48,283 bases of DNA from a virus. Shown here one piece after another: positions 1-7,733 of the stretch. The position numbers and the translations under genes are program-made. The stretch's first letter is position 1, and each line of letters starts with the position of its first letter. The notes under the pieces are model-generated. The model was not told the origin of the DNA, made no database searches, and worked only from the letters and a program-made list of their open reading frames with translations. The stretch covers positions 1 to 48,283 of the IMG/VR virus record IMGVR_UViG_3300036985_002899. One strand, 5' to 3'.

Positions 1-496
1 GTTGATTTTCAAAATCAATAGCATGAACTTTAGTTTCCCAAATAAATTGTACACCTTTAGATACTAAATAATCATACCAATTTTTAGCAATTTCAGATAG
101 ATAATCTGTACCTACGTGCCATACAGGAAATAAACGTAAACCGAAATATGGTTTAATAAAATCTGGTTCAGCAATTGGGTTTGAACATTGTACTTCTTCA
201 GGTTTAGGATGGAAACGTTTAAAGTTAGTAATAACTTGATCCATTAATTCCATTGCTTTTTCCTCGCCTGTATATTTAGCTAATTGACCACCAATAGCTG
301 TATGGTATGTTAATTTACCATCACTCCATCCTCCAGCACCTAACATTCCTGTCATTACCTCTTCAGGTAAGCGGTTATATGGATCTTTACCCATGTCAAT
401 GATAGTGATTAAACTACCATCATATCCATTATCTACTAATTTAGTTGCAGCATTAATGCCTGCTACTCCGGCTCCAACGATTACAATTTTCTTCAT
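1..496 (-). CDS. FAD/NAD(P)-dependent oxidoreductase, N-terminal part (cut by window edge)
   Basis: About 165 residues are visible, starting at an ATG at 496 and running off the left edge. The N-terminus KKIVIVGAGVAGINAA is a Rossmann dinucleotide-binding motif (GxGxxG) of FAD-dependent oxidoreductases. The following region, with LPEEVMTGMLGAGGWSDGKL, resembles the uncharacterised FAD-dependent dehydrogenases of the COG2509 type. Expected role is redox chemistry in the host cytoplasm, substrate unknown. It has its own TTTGGC-type promoter and is separated from the cargo operon by a strong hairpin, so it looks like an independent transcription unit. Family placement is moderately sure; the catalytic part lies outside the window. 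Confidence 0.8.
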   Translation of the reverse strand, partial: MKKIVIVGAGVAGINAATKLVDNGYDGSLITIIDMGKDPYNRLPEEVMTGMLGAGGWSDGKLTYHTAIGGQLAKYTGEEKAMELMDQVITNFKRFHPKPEEVQCSNPIAEPDFIKPYFGLRLFPVWHVGTDYLSEIAKNWYDYLVSKGVQFIWETKVHAIDFENQ

Positions 497-501
497 ATAT
501 T

Positions 502-533
502 TTAATATAATTAATTTTTAACTAAAGGCCAAA
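502..533 (-). promoter_or_regulatory. Bacteroidota-type promoter for the oxidoreductase gene
   Basis: TTTGGC, an 18-base spacer, then TATATTAA, six bases before the ATG at 496. Same geometry as the promoter array at 40949-48247. Confidence 0.7.
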
Positions 534-538
534 CTAAG

Positions 539-566
539 GTGGCCCACCTTTTTTAGGGTGGGCCAC
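539..566 (-). terminator. Perfect 10-bp hairpin at the end of the cargo operon
   Basis: GTGGCCCACC at 539-548 and GGTGGGCCAC at 557-566 are perfect inverted repeats with an 8-base loop. It is a GC-rich stem in AT-rich DNA and lies between the last cargo gene and the next promoter. A clear U-tract is absent on the minus strand, so it may stop transcription only partly or act as a 3'-end stabiliser. Confidence 0.6.
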
Positions 567-621
567 AGCTCCATAATATTTTATAAAATCAACAGGCTAT
601 GAATCTGTCTGTATATTATTT

Positions 622-1149
622 TTAAAATTTTGTTTTTTTAAGATTGTCAATATCATCTTTATATATACGACCTAAACGTGATTTATCTTTACTATTTAGA
701 TTATGCCAATTTTTAAGATCTTTAACTAAAAAATCAATTGTTTTATTAGTTTTAGCTAAATCTTCCATTTGTGATTTATTCATCTTATATAGTTCATAGG
801 CATCAAATGCCAATACCATCTCCTCAATTTCTTGTCTTTCTTCCGGAGTAACAGCAGATGTTTCTGTTTTAACAACATCAACAACATCTTTCTTTTGACT
901 ATCTGATAAATTGGCAGCACTAAGTAAAGCTGCTAATATACCTATAGTTATAGCACCTTTTTTAGCGTAACTTTTAAATTTATCTAACCAACTATCTCCT
1001 TCATTTAATGATTTAATAATATCATTATAAACATATAATTCAGTACCTTCTAATGGTTTTTTAGTACCTTCATTAATATATTCATTTTCAGTAATAATTC
1101 CTGCAAGTTTTTGCATTCTGCGGAATTGTTCGTTTAATGGTTGTTTCAT
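622..1149 (-). CDS. Putative head-packaged protein with targeting peptide and one membrane segment
   Basis: 175 residues. The N-terminus MKQPLNEQFRRMQKLAGI is nearly the same as in the genes at 1162 and 7733 and holds LNE (residue 7) and ITE (about 21), which fit the (L/I)-x-E rule of T4-type prohead proteases. A hydrophobic segment lies around residues 66-80 (GAITIGILAALLSAANL), followed by charged helix. The function of the mature protein is unknown. It is the last gene of the cargo operon, 12 bases after the gene at 1162. A packaged protein with a membrane segment could act at the host envelope on DNA entry, but that is inference. Confidence 0.7.
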   Translation of the reverse strand: MKQPLNEQFRRMQKLAGIITENEYINEGTKKPLEGTELYVYNDIIKSLNEGDSWLDKFKSYAKKGAITIGILAALLSAANLSDSQKKDVVDVVKTETSAVTPEERQEIEEMVLAFDAYELYKMNKSQMEDLAKTNKTIDFLVKDLKNWHNLNSKDKSRLGRIYKDDIDNLKKTKF

Positions 1150-1161
1150 TATTATCTAATT

Positions 1162-1959
1162 TTATAAGCCTAATTCTTTATAAAACCTACTAACAGCAGT
1201 TTTTAAATTTTTAAGATCAGCATCATCAGCTGTATTATCTTGAGCAAATTTACGGAATTTTTCTAAATAGCCCTTAATAACATTTTTTTGTCCTATATTT
1301 ATTTCGTTTTCAGGAAGACCTGCTTTTGGTGTAGCTAATGCTATATAATCTCCTTCTTCATTATCAAATAAGATGTCCCAAAGTTCAGGATATGTTTCCA
1401 TCATTATATCATACATTCTTTCTTTAGGAGAAGTATCTACACGCTGGATTGCTTTTGCTGCTTTAGCTAATTCATTATTTGATAAAAGTTCAACTATTTT
1501 TAAAAAATCAATTTTATCTCCTCTTGAACCACCAAATTTCTTTACAGCCATAGTAAATAATTTTAATTTATCAGGATCAAGTGTAATAGCTTCATTTACG
1601 TTTTCAGGAAGGCCTGCTTTTGGTGTAGCTAAGGCTATATAATCTCCTTCTTCATTATCAAATAACATGTCCCAAAGTTCAGGATATGTGTCCATCATTA
1701 TATCGTACATTAATTCTCTAGGAGAAGTATCTACACGCTTGATTGCGTTTGAGGCAGCGGCTAATTGATTACTTGATAAAAGTTCAACTATTTTTAAAAA
1801 ATCAATTTTATCTCCTCTTGAACCACCAAATTTCTTTACAGCCATAGTAAATGCTTTTAATTTATTAGGATCAAGTGTGATAGTTTCATTTTCGTTTTCA
1901 GTGATAATTCCAGCAATTTTTTGCATTCTGCGGAATTGTTCGTTTAATGATTGTTTCAT
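1162..1959 (-). CDS. Putative head-packaged protein with two tandem ~95-residue repeats
   Basis: 265 residues. It starts with the targeting peptide MKQSLNEQFRRMQKIAGI, then two near-identical copies of one domain (about residues 26-118 and 125-217), each running from ITLDPxKLKxFTMAVKKFGG to EEGDYIALATPKAGLPEN. A short C-terminal helical tail ends in FYKELGL. The domain itself is not recognised. The repeat is also obvious at DNA level, so the duplication is recent or kept alike by recombination. The stop codon overlaps the start of nothing downstream; the upstream gene at 1956 overlaps by 4 bases. Confidence 0.7.
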   Translation of the reverse strand: MKQSLNEQFRRMQKIAGIITENENETITLDPNKLKAFTMAVKKFGGSRGDKIDFLKIVELLSSNQLAAASNAIKRVDTSPRELMYDIMMDTYPELWDMLFDNEEGDYIALATPKAGLPENVNEAITLDPDKLKLFTMAVKKFGGSRGDKIDFLKIVELLSNNELAKAAKAIQRVDTSPKERMYDIMMETYPELWDILFDNEEGDYIALATPKAGLPENEINIGQKNVIKGYLEKFRKFAQDNTADDADLKNLKTAVSRFYKELGL

Positions 1960-2216
1960 TTTTTATATATTTTTAATTTTAAATTTCCTGTTCCTTTAAT
2001 GGCTCTATGCCATTCGTATCTTGGTATAAATATGGGCTGATTTATAGAAGTCGGCAATTGATTTTCAAGTTGTAATTTCCAATCTGTTTTACCCATCACT
2101 TCAACTGTTCTATCTTCATCATCACGGTGCCACATTAGTTCAATTGGGTCTATATTTTCGTTAAATTCGCGGATAATATATTCATCTGTAACTTCTATGT
2201 CAGTGTATGGTCTCAT
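1956..2216 (-). CDS. Small unknown protein in cargo operon
   Basis: 86 residues, with no (L/I)-x-E N-terminal peptide, unlike its neighbours. It is acidic and beta-rich, with RDDEDRTVEV and YEWHRAIKGTGNLKLKI, which faintly resembles the end of a cupin-like barrel. It overlaps both neighbours by 4 bases, so it is translated with them. No function is assigned. Confidence 0.6.
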   Translation of the reverse strand: MRPYTDIEVTDEYIIREFNENIDPIELMWHRDDEDRTVEVMGKTDWKLQLENQLPTSINQPIFIPRYEWHRAIKGTGNLKLKIYKK

Positions 2217-2452
2217 TTTCTTTTATCTACCCACCAAATACAAACATATTCTGTTGGATCAGCAGGAATTTTACCATTACCATGCCAGTCAATATAATAT
2301 TGACCTTCACATAATTGTGTTTCTTTATTCCATTTAGCACAATTAGCACACATCGCTCCACCTTGAGGAACACTTTTAGCAGGTTGAAACCCATTAGGAA
2401 ATTCTAATGGTTTATTTTTTGCTTCTGTTAATATGTCAACTAATTTAATCAT
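2213..2452 (-). CDS. Tagged small four-cysteine protein
   Basis: 79 residues. It starts with MIKLVDILTEAK, so the predicted protease cut is after E10. The mature part has CANC, a third Cys 11 residues later and a fourth in YVCIWW near the end. That four-cysteine pattern could bind zinc or an iron-sulphur cluster; the C-terminal VCIWW recalls high-potential iron-sulphur proteins, but the similarity is too weak to name it. Overlaps the downstream gene at 1956 by 4 bases. Confidence 0.65.
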   Translation of the reverse strand: MIKLVDILTEAKNKPLEFPNGFQPAKSVPQGGAMCANCAKWNKETQLCEGQYYIDWHGNGKIPADPTEYVCIWWVDKRK

Positions 2453-2454
2453 TA

Positions 2455-3165
2455 TTATTTTTTTATAGAATATTTAGAATTTATGTCTTTTAAAGAATCA
2501 AGATGTCCTTCTCCAGTAAAATAAACTCCATCTGGTGCTTTCATTAGCCACTTATCTCTTTCATAAACTGCTATTTTAGCCATTTCAAAAGCAGGACCTG
2601 AGCCTTTAGGCCATCCTTTCCACATATCATCTTCTATAGATGTTAAAAATTTTTGAATGTTTTCTTTTGTTCCTTCTTGTTTTACATCTTCTAAAGCAGT
2701 ACCACCTAATCCGTTTAAAAATGTATCTACTAAAGCTTTTCCGTCTTGATTTTTTATTACTTCATGAGCCCAGTTTTTATAAGTAGATAATATTTTTTCA
2801 TATATTGTCTTTCCTTTACCATTAAAAACTTGATCTACTCTATTATTTTCTTCCACATTACCGAATAAAGTATACACATAGGTGTAAGGTTTAGCTGCGC
2901 GAATTTTTTCATCCCAACTTCCACTAAAGTTAATATCACCAAATACTTGTTTTATTGCTGTTTTATCAGCTCCATTACCTTCAAACCAATATCCTTTACT
3001 ATCTCCTATAGCTTTAACTTTTTTAAATAATTCTGGTGACATCTTTGGAGGTGAATCATGAGTAACTCCTACAAATGCTTTATTTTTTCCATTAAAAATA
3101 ACTTTACCAGCATTATCTCCTTCACTTAATAATATTTCTTTTAATATGTTGATTAATTTAATCAT
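2455..3165 (-). CDS. Tagged unknown protein, putative head cargo
   Basis: 236 residues. The N-terminus MIKLINILKEILLSEGDN carries LKE10 and LSE15. The mature part is soluble, mixed alpha/beta, with WDEKIRAAKPYTYVYTLFGNVEENNR and a C-terminal KWLMKAPDGVYFTGEGHLDSLKD. No family recognised. It overlaps its upstream neighbour (3162) by 4 bases and is 2 bases from the downstream gene, so it is part of the same translated unit. Confidence 0.65.
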   Translation of the reverse strand: MIKLINILKEILLSEGDNAGKVIFNGKNKAFVGVTHDSPPKMSPELFKKVKAIGDSKGYWFEGNGADKTAIKQVFGDINFSGSWDEKIRAAKPYTYVYTLFGNVEENNRVDQVFNGKGKTIYEKILSTYKNWAHEVIKNQDGKALVDTFLNGLGGTALEDVKQEGTKENIQKFLTSIEDDMWKGWPKGSGPAFEMAKIAVYERDKWLMKAPDGVYFTGEGHLDSLKDINSKYSIKK

Positions 3166-3632
3166 TTTTTTATTTTTTTAAATGGAGCATATCCTGAACC
3201 ATATGGAGCTGATTTGCCAGATTGTGGGTCTGATGTTTCTTTTATTTTATTTAAATAAAAATCTTCAGGTTTTAGTCCTTTTTTTTCTATACCCCAAAGA
3301 ATTTGTCTATATTTTCCGTTATATATAATTTTATCTTGGTCTTTTTGGATATAAGGAATAGATTGAGGCATTGGAGATTTAATTGCTATTTTCATCCATG
3401 ATTCTGCTTTATCCATATTATATAAAGTAATTATACTAGCGCCTCCTTCCCAATTTGGTTCTTCTACTCCGCCTTTTCCATCTCCTGGTTTAGTTACAAA
3501 TATAATGCCTTTATCAACTAGTTTTTTAATATCAAATGGATTTTGTTTAGCTAAAGTGTATTTAATACCTTCTCCTTTGTCATTGTATTCACCCTCAGTT
3601 ATTTCTTTTAATAAATCAACTAACTTAATCAT
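3162..3632 (-). CDS. Tagged unknown protein, putative head cargo (start revised)
   Basis: The longest reading frame begins at 3647, but I choose the ATG at 3632 (156 residues). That start gives MIKLVDLLKEITEGE, matching the neighbours' targeting peptides with LKE10, and it forms a TAATG overlap with the stop of the gene at 3632-4000. The mature part is basic to neutral with SAPYGSGYAPFKKIKK at the end. No domain recognised. Confidence 0.65.
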   Translation of the reverse strand: MIKLVDLLKEITEGEYNDKGEGIKYTLAKQNPFDIKKLVDKGIIFVTKPGDGKGGVEEPNWEGGASIITLYNMDKAESWMKIAIKSPMPQSIPYIQKDQDKIIYNGKYRQILWGIEKKGLKPEDFYLNKIKETSDPQSGKSAPYGSGYAPFKKIKK

Positions 3633-4000
3633 TATGATATAGTCCAAGTTTTAACATCATGTGCTTTTTCTTTTAATTTAAAAGTAACAACACCACGAAT
3701 TTTTTTAATATCAGCTTCTACTTTAGTTACAATATTAGCTGTATCATTTGATTCTTTAGGGAATGGTGATGGGTCAATTTTAATATCTAAGTAAGCGTAT
3801 TCATATTGTGATGATGGGTTACCTGATTGATATTCTCTATTATTAACAATAGTTACACCTAATACGGCTCTAACATCAGATAAAATGTATTTCATTTTAG
3901 CAACTTTAGGGTTGATAACAATTACACCACCAATGGCTAATACCTTTTTTGATGATGCGTATTCTTCTTTAATTGCTTTTTTAATTTCTGATAGTTTCAT
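3632..4000 (-). CDS. Tagged unknown protein, putative head cargo
   Basis: 122 residues. The N-terminus MKLSEIKKAIKEEYASS fits a targeting peptide with IKE12. The rest predicts an alpha/beta fold: KVLAIGGVIVINPKVAKMKYILSDVRAVLGVTIVNN, then YEYAYLDIKIDPSPF. The pattern of strands with a central helix resembles small ferredoxin-like folds, but no family is recognised. One base separates it from the upstream gene at 4002. Confidence 0.6.
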   Translation of the reverse strand: MKLSEIKKAIKEEYASSKKVLAIGGVIVINPKVAKMKYILSDVRAVLGVTIVNNREYQSGNPSSQYEYAYLDIKIDPSPFPKESNDTANIVTKVEADIKKIRGVVTFKLKEKAHDVKTWTIS

Positions 4001-4001
4001 A

Positions 4002-4649
4002 TTACCAATATCCTGTAAATGTTGTTTTAAATCCTAATAATTTTGCGTAACGAGGTAATCTACATGACCAGTATTTAGCTTTAGTTTTATCTTTAGCTTG
4101 TGGACAATTCATTCTATCTGAAAATGCTTTACGTGCTTTAGGGTTGTTTAGTTTTGCTCTTAAAGCTCCACCAGCCATACCAAATGATACTTTTTTAACT
4201 TTATCACCATCTTTAACATAAACATAGAATTTTTTAGATCCACCACGTTTTGGTTTACCTAATGCTACTTCTTTACCATGATATTCAGCTTCAGTTAATA
4301 TTTCCATTAATGGTAAATCTAAAGGAACAAATTCACCTTCATATTTTGCCCATCTGCCAATATCTGTACGTTCAAATATTTTTTTATCTGTGCCTTGTAA
4401 TTCAATAATACCTTTAGACCATAACATTCTCGCTTCAGTCAATAATTTTTGATGAGCGAAACTGCCTGGGCGGTATATATTCTCGGTAAGCTGTATTTTA
4501 CTGTCTATATGGTAACGCATCGCCTCAGATATCGCCATATTGTACTGCTTAGATTCTACAAGTAAAGGCGGTGTATTGCAGTGTTTACATGAATCGGTTA
4601 CTTTGTAATTTTGCAAAGTTTCTGAGATAAGTTGTTTTAATTTATTCAT
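4002..4649 (-). CDS. Tagged polyprotein-like cargo with C-terminal Cys/Lys-rich domain
   Basis: 215 residues. MNKLKQLISETL gives an ISE10 site, and three further sites occur inside: QLTE near 56, LLTE near 72 and ILTE near 120. The last lies just before a compact basic domain (EYHGKEVALGKPKRGG to the end) with MNCPQAKDKTKAKYWSCRLPRYAKLLG. That C-terminal motif recurs in large phages as a small domain of unknown function. If the prohead protease cuts there, the domain would be freed inside the head. An early CKHCNTPP could bind metal. A candidate late promoter lies directly upstream (4653-4660). Confidence 0.65.
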   Translation of the reverse strand: MNKLKQLISETLQNYKVTDSCKHCNTPPLLVESKQYNMAISEAMRYHIDSKIQLTENIYRPGSFAHQKLLTEARMLWSKGIIELQGTDKKIFERTDIGRWAKYEGEFVPLDLPLMEILTEAEYHGKEVALGKPKRGGSKKFYVYVKDGDKVKKVSFGMAGGALRAKLNNPKARKAFSDRMNCPQAKDKTKAKYWSCRLPRYAKLLGFKTTFTGYW

Positions 4650-4652
4650 GAT

Positions 4653-4660
4653 TATAAATA
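4653..4660 (-). promoter_or_regulatory. Candidate late promoter element TATTTATA
   Basis: TATTTATA on the minus strand lies three bases before the start of the gene at 4002-4649. The same octamer occurs in most intergenic gaps of the late region. At this distance any transcript from it would start inside the gene, so this copy is the least convincing. Confidence 0.3.
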
Positions 4661-5869
4661 TTAATTTATATTTATCTTTATTGATGGTTTATCAATACCA
4701 CTACTGGTATTTCTAATATCAACATCAATATATCTAGCTCCTATTTCTGATTTTTCTAAAGAAATACGTACTGTGGTTTGTTTAGTATTTGATCCTGGGT
4801 ATTTAATTTTTACTTCTGATGGATTACCTATTAATGAAGCAGCAGTTTCTGGGGAATCTATATGGATTATTTTTACTACATTTGGACTTGTTTCTCTAAT
4901 ATAATAATATCCGTAATCTATACTTGATCCTAAAAGGTTTTTAATATCTTCTAAATTAGCATTAGCTGGCTCAAATTTAGAATCTTCACCAATATCATTT
5001 ATATAATCGTTTAAACCATCAACTATTTTTTGAGGATCTACTCCAAATGTTTTTAATAATTTACTAATAAATGCATTTGAGTCTAATGATGATTTATCAA
5101 ATATAATTTTTGATTTATCAGCATTAAAATTAATACCAGGTACTACTCCACCATTATATAATCCACTACCACTAACATTTTTAATAGATAAATAATATGG
5201 TTTATTATCATAAGTTATAATAACATCTGCAATTGTTCTTCCTCTATCTTTAGCTCCTTCAAAACTAATTGGACGTTTTGTATCTTTATTACCTGTTTGT
5301 TCTACATCATTAGGAGATAATGTTGATGGATCTATACCTAAAGTCTTATATATTTGTTTAGTGATAGGATCTTCTATATCATCTAATAATTTACCAGTAT
5401 TTGCTTGTAAATTAGCGAAAACACTATTTTCAAATTCATTTCCTTTATTACTACCTTGACCACCTGATAGTAAAAGTCTAACTAATCCATCAGGAGTATT
5501 AAATTCATACATGTTAAATCTAGAACTTCCATTTGGTTTAACATTAGGAGATATTCCTGGAGAAAAAACAGTGACATTAGTGCCATCAAATATTTGTTTT
5601 ATTAATTGAATAAATTCTTCAGGTGATATTTTTTGTAAATTAGATATTCTATTAGATTCAGATTGGCTATTAAATTTATCAGGATAAGCATCAATCAATG
5701 CTTTAACTGCTTTTTTATTAGCAGAACGTACTGGTGCTTCTTTTAAACTAATACCTAAATTATTTAATAATGATTCCATTAATAAAATATCCTGTTCATT
5801 TTTCATGTCAGGATATCCTTTAGAAAATTTATAAGAATATTGTTTTAAAAACTTATCAATTGGATCCAT
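4661..5869 (-). CDS. Possible PD-(D/E)xK-like nuclease, putative head cargo
   Basis: 402 residues. A helical N-terminus of about 43 residues ends in ISLKEAP (an LKE site). A region around residues 142-232 has the layout of a restriction-type nuclease core: GNEFENSVFANLQ (helix with Glu), then RTIADVIITYDNKPYYLSIKNVSG, where Asp and S-I-K could be the D and (D/E)xK-like catalytic elements. The C-terminal half is beta-rich and unknown. The nuclease reading is inference from spacing and strand pattern, and the second acidic residue is replaced by Ser, so it may be inactive or wrong. Position inside the tagged operon suggests packaging. Confidence 0.45.
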   Translation of the reverse strand: MDPIDKFLKQYSYKFSKGYPDMKNEQDILLMESLLNNLGISLKEAPVRSANKKAVKALIDAYPDKFNSQSESNRISNLQKISPEEFIQLIKQIFDGTNVTVFSPGISPNVKPNGSSRFNMYEFNTPDGLVRLLLSGGQGSNKGNEFENSVFANLQANTGKLLDDIEDPITKQIYKTLGIDPSTLSPNDVEQTGNKDTKRPISFEGAKDRGRTIADVIITYDNKPYYLSIKNVSGSGLYNGGVVPGINFNADKSKIIFDKSSLDSNAFISKLLKTFGVDPQKIVDGLNDYINDIGEDSKFEPANANLEDIKNLLGSSIDYGYYYIRETSPNVVKIIHIDSPETAASLIGNPSEVKIKYPGSNTKQTTVRISLEKSEIGARYIDVDIRNTSSGIDKPSIKININ

Positions 5870-5871
5870 AA

Positions 5872-6351
5872 TTATACAAGTGGTGTTTCAGCTGGAGGTT
5901 CAGTTGGTGCTTCTGTAGCAGCTTCGTTACCTGAGTCTTTAAATGATGCATTTGCATCTTTTGAAGCACCATATGATAATAATCTAGCTATAGATTCTGT
6001 GGCCCGGCCTTCGTCTTTTATATCGTTTAACCAATATTTTTTACCTTCTGATTTACAAATCCAAGTAATGTCATCGTACATTAAGTAAAAGAATTGATTA
6101 TTTGCTAATAATATTTTAAATGTTGTTGGTTTAGGTGCTACCCATTGTATTTCACTAACAAAATCTATATATTGAGTAGTTAGTAATTGTACAATAGCAT
6201 TACGTAATGTTGGGAATTTAGCTAAAATAGGGAACTTATCTAAATCTAAAGAAATATCTGTTTTAGGAACATCTAAATCTATTTTAGATTGGGCTTTGTA
6301 AACTTGTTTTACAATAGCACGTATTCTATTTTTAAAGTCTTCTTTTACCAT
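5872..6351 (-). CDS. Unknown protein in cargo operon
   Basis: 159 residues. The N-terminus MVKEDFKNRIRAIVKQV is an amphipathic helix but lacks a good (L/I)-x-E site. The middle is alpha/beta (FKILLANNQFFYLMYDDITWICKSEGKKYWL). The C-terminal 25 residues are low-complexity, rich in Ala, Glu, Thr and Pro. It overlaps the downstream gene by 1 base (stop/start sharing). Function unknown. Confidence 0.6.
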   Translation of the reverse strand: MVKEDFKNRIRAIVKQVYKAQSKIDLDVPKTDISLDLDKFPILAKFPTLRNAIVQLLTTQYIDFVSEIQWVAPKPTTFKILLANNQFFYLMYDDITWICKSEGKKYWLNDIKDEGRATESIARLLSYGASKDANASFKDSGNEAATEAPTEPPAETPLV

Positions 6352-7733
6352 TATTTTTTATTTTCTTTAATAGGTAATCTTCCATAATGTTGTTGCATCA
6401 TGTCTATCCATCCTTTAAATCCTAGATCATCTCTTATTTTATCTTTAATTGGACTTGATAAACTGTTAAATCCTGATGATTCATATTTTTTAACTTCTTC
6501 TTTATATTCATTATTATCTTTAGAATACTTATTTATAAAATAATAAATAGCTTCAAATGGATCTTCATGTTGTTTAAATGAATATTCTTTAACCATTGGT
6601 TTTTTAAGTTTAGCCATTATCTTTTCAGCTAATGTTGAGTTTGTTGAAGATTTAGCTTCATCCATGTTTTGAGCATTTACTGCGTTAAAAACTTCTTGAC
6701 CGTATTTTGACACTACTTCTTTTTCTGATTTTCCAGCATCAATCATTTTTTTAGCTGCTGCAATATCCTGTTTAAATTGTGTTGGTTTTGCTACTCTATA
6801 TTTTTCTTGTTCTGGAGTAATTTCATTCATTGGTTCATCCACTGCTGGGATAATATCTTCGTAATCTTGCATTGATAATGTTTCTTTACTTTTATTAATT
6901 TCAATAGCTTTTTCAGCTACATCATGTAAATCAACATCTGCTTTAGCATCTTCACGAGCAAATTCTAACATACGAATAAATAAAGGTACATCCATAGTAA
7001 CTGTATCTACTGCGTCTTTAGCTTCTGCTTCTTCTTCGTTAACTTCTTCTTTAACTAAACCACCTTTAAGGATAGTCATAATAGATGAGTAAGCATCATC
7101 AATACTATAATCATAATATTTAGCTACACCTTTAACAAATTGTTCTACTTTTTTTCTTAATTCAGGATTAATACTACCTCCGGTAGCAAACATTTGAGGT
7201 TTTTCTTCTTTTATATCAACACCTCTACCTTTAAGAATATCAGCTTTTGTTACTTTACCATCACCGGTTAAATCAGGAAATGATTTTTTCTCATTCATTG
7301 ACATCTCAGCTTCTTCACCACATAAGTAATCATATACTGATTGTAAGTAGTCTTGAGCTTTAGTTAGTTTAGCTTGAACCCAAGCATCTAACTGTTCGTT
7401 ATCGTCTATTTTAGATAATAATTTAGAAGTATTAGATTCGATAGAATGTAATTGTGACTTAGCCATATCACTTTCGTCATCACCTTGTTTCCAATCATCT
7501 TCTTTAATAGGACCCATAAGAGTCTTCTTAATCATTTCACGTACTTTATCTTTATTCATATTTTCTGCTGTTTTTTTAGCTATGTTAGTAGCACGTCCAT
7601 ACATTACTTTTTCAGCATCTTTACCATAGCGTTTAACTAATGATGATTTTGCTGTTTTAAGTTGTTTAATAACTTCCTCACGTTTTTTTAATTCATTAGG
7701 AGTTAATGTTTTTTCAGTGATACTTTGTTTCAT
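6351..7733 (-). CDS. Large acidic helical cargo or scaffold-like protein with EF-hand-like loop
   Basis: 460 residues, highly charged. It begins MKQSITEKTL (ITE7) and carries many internal sites such as GPIKE, VDIKE and LVKE. Around residues 155-166, FPDLTGDGKVTKADIL matches the calcium-binding loop of EF-hand/dockerin repeats (DxTGDGxVTxxD). Long helices and a low-hydrophobic profile would suit a prohead core protein that is digested during maturation, or an injected cargo. The neighbours at 7733 and 5872 overlap or abut it. No enzyme motif is seen. Confidence 0.6.
   Translation of the reverse strand: MKQSITEKTLTPNELKKREEVIKQLKTAKSSLVKRYGKDAEKVMYGRATNIAKKTAENMNKDKVREMIKKTLMGPIKEDDWKQGDDESDMAKSQLHSIESNTSKLLSKIDDNEQLDAWVQAKLTKAQDYLQSVYDYLCGEEAEMSMNEKKSFPDLTGDGKVTKADILKGRGVDIKEEKPQMFATGGSINPELRKKVEQFVKGVAKYYDYSIDDAYSSIMTILKGGLVKEEVNEEEAEAKDAVDTVTMDVPLFIRMLEFAREDAKADVDLHDVAEKAIEINKSKETLSMQDYEDIIPAVDEPMNEITPEQEKYRVAKPTQFKQDIAAAKKMIDAGKSEKEVVSKYGQEVFNAVNAQNMDEAKSSTNSTLAEKIMAKLKKPMVKEYSFKQHEDPFEAIYYFINKYSKDNNEYKEEVKKYESSGFNSLSSPIKDKIRDDLGFKGWIDMMQQHYGRLPIKENKK

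Noticed and set aside
1373-1642. 89-residue open frame on the plus strand
   Set aside because: It is the reverse of the repeat gene at 1162-1959, which has a clear targeting peptide and conserved repeats; no promoter or start context on the plus strand.
2213-2452. High-potential iron-sulphur protein
   Set aside because: Four Cys and a C-terminal CxWW are suggestive, but spacing does not fit well enough to name the family.
3633-3647. Upstream start for the gene at 3162
   Set aside because: The five extra residues break the MIKLVDLLKE pattern and would lie inside the upstream gene; the ATG at 3632 forms a TAATG junction.
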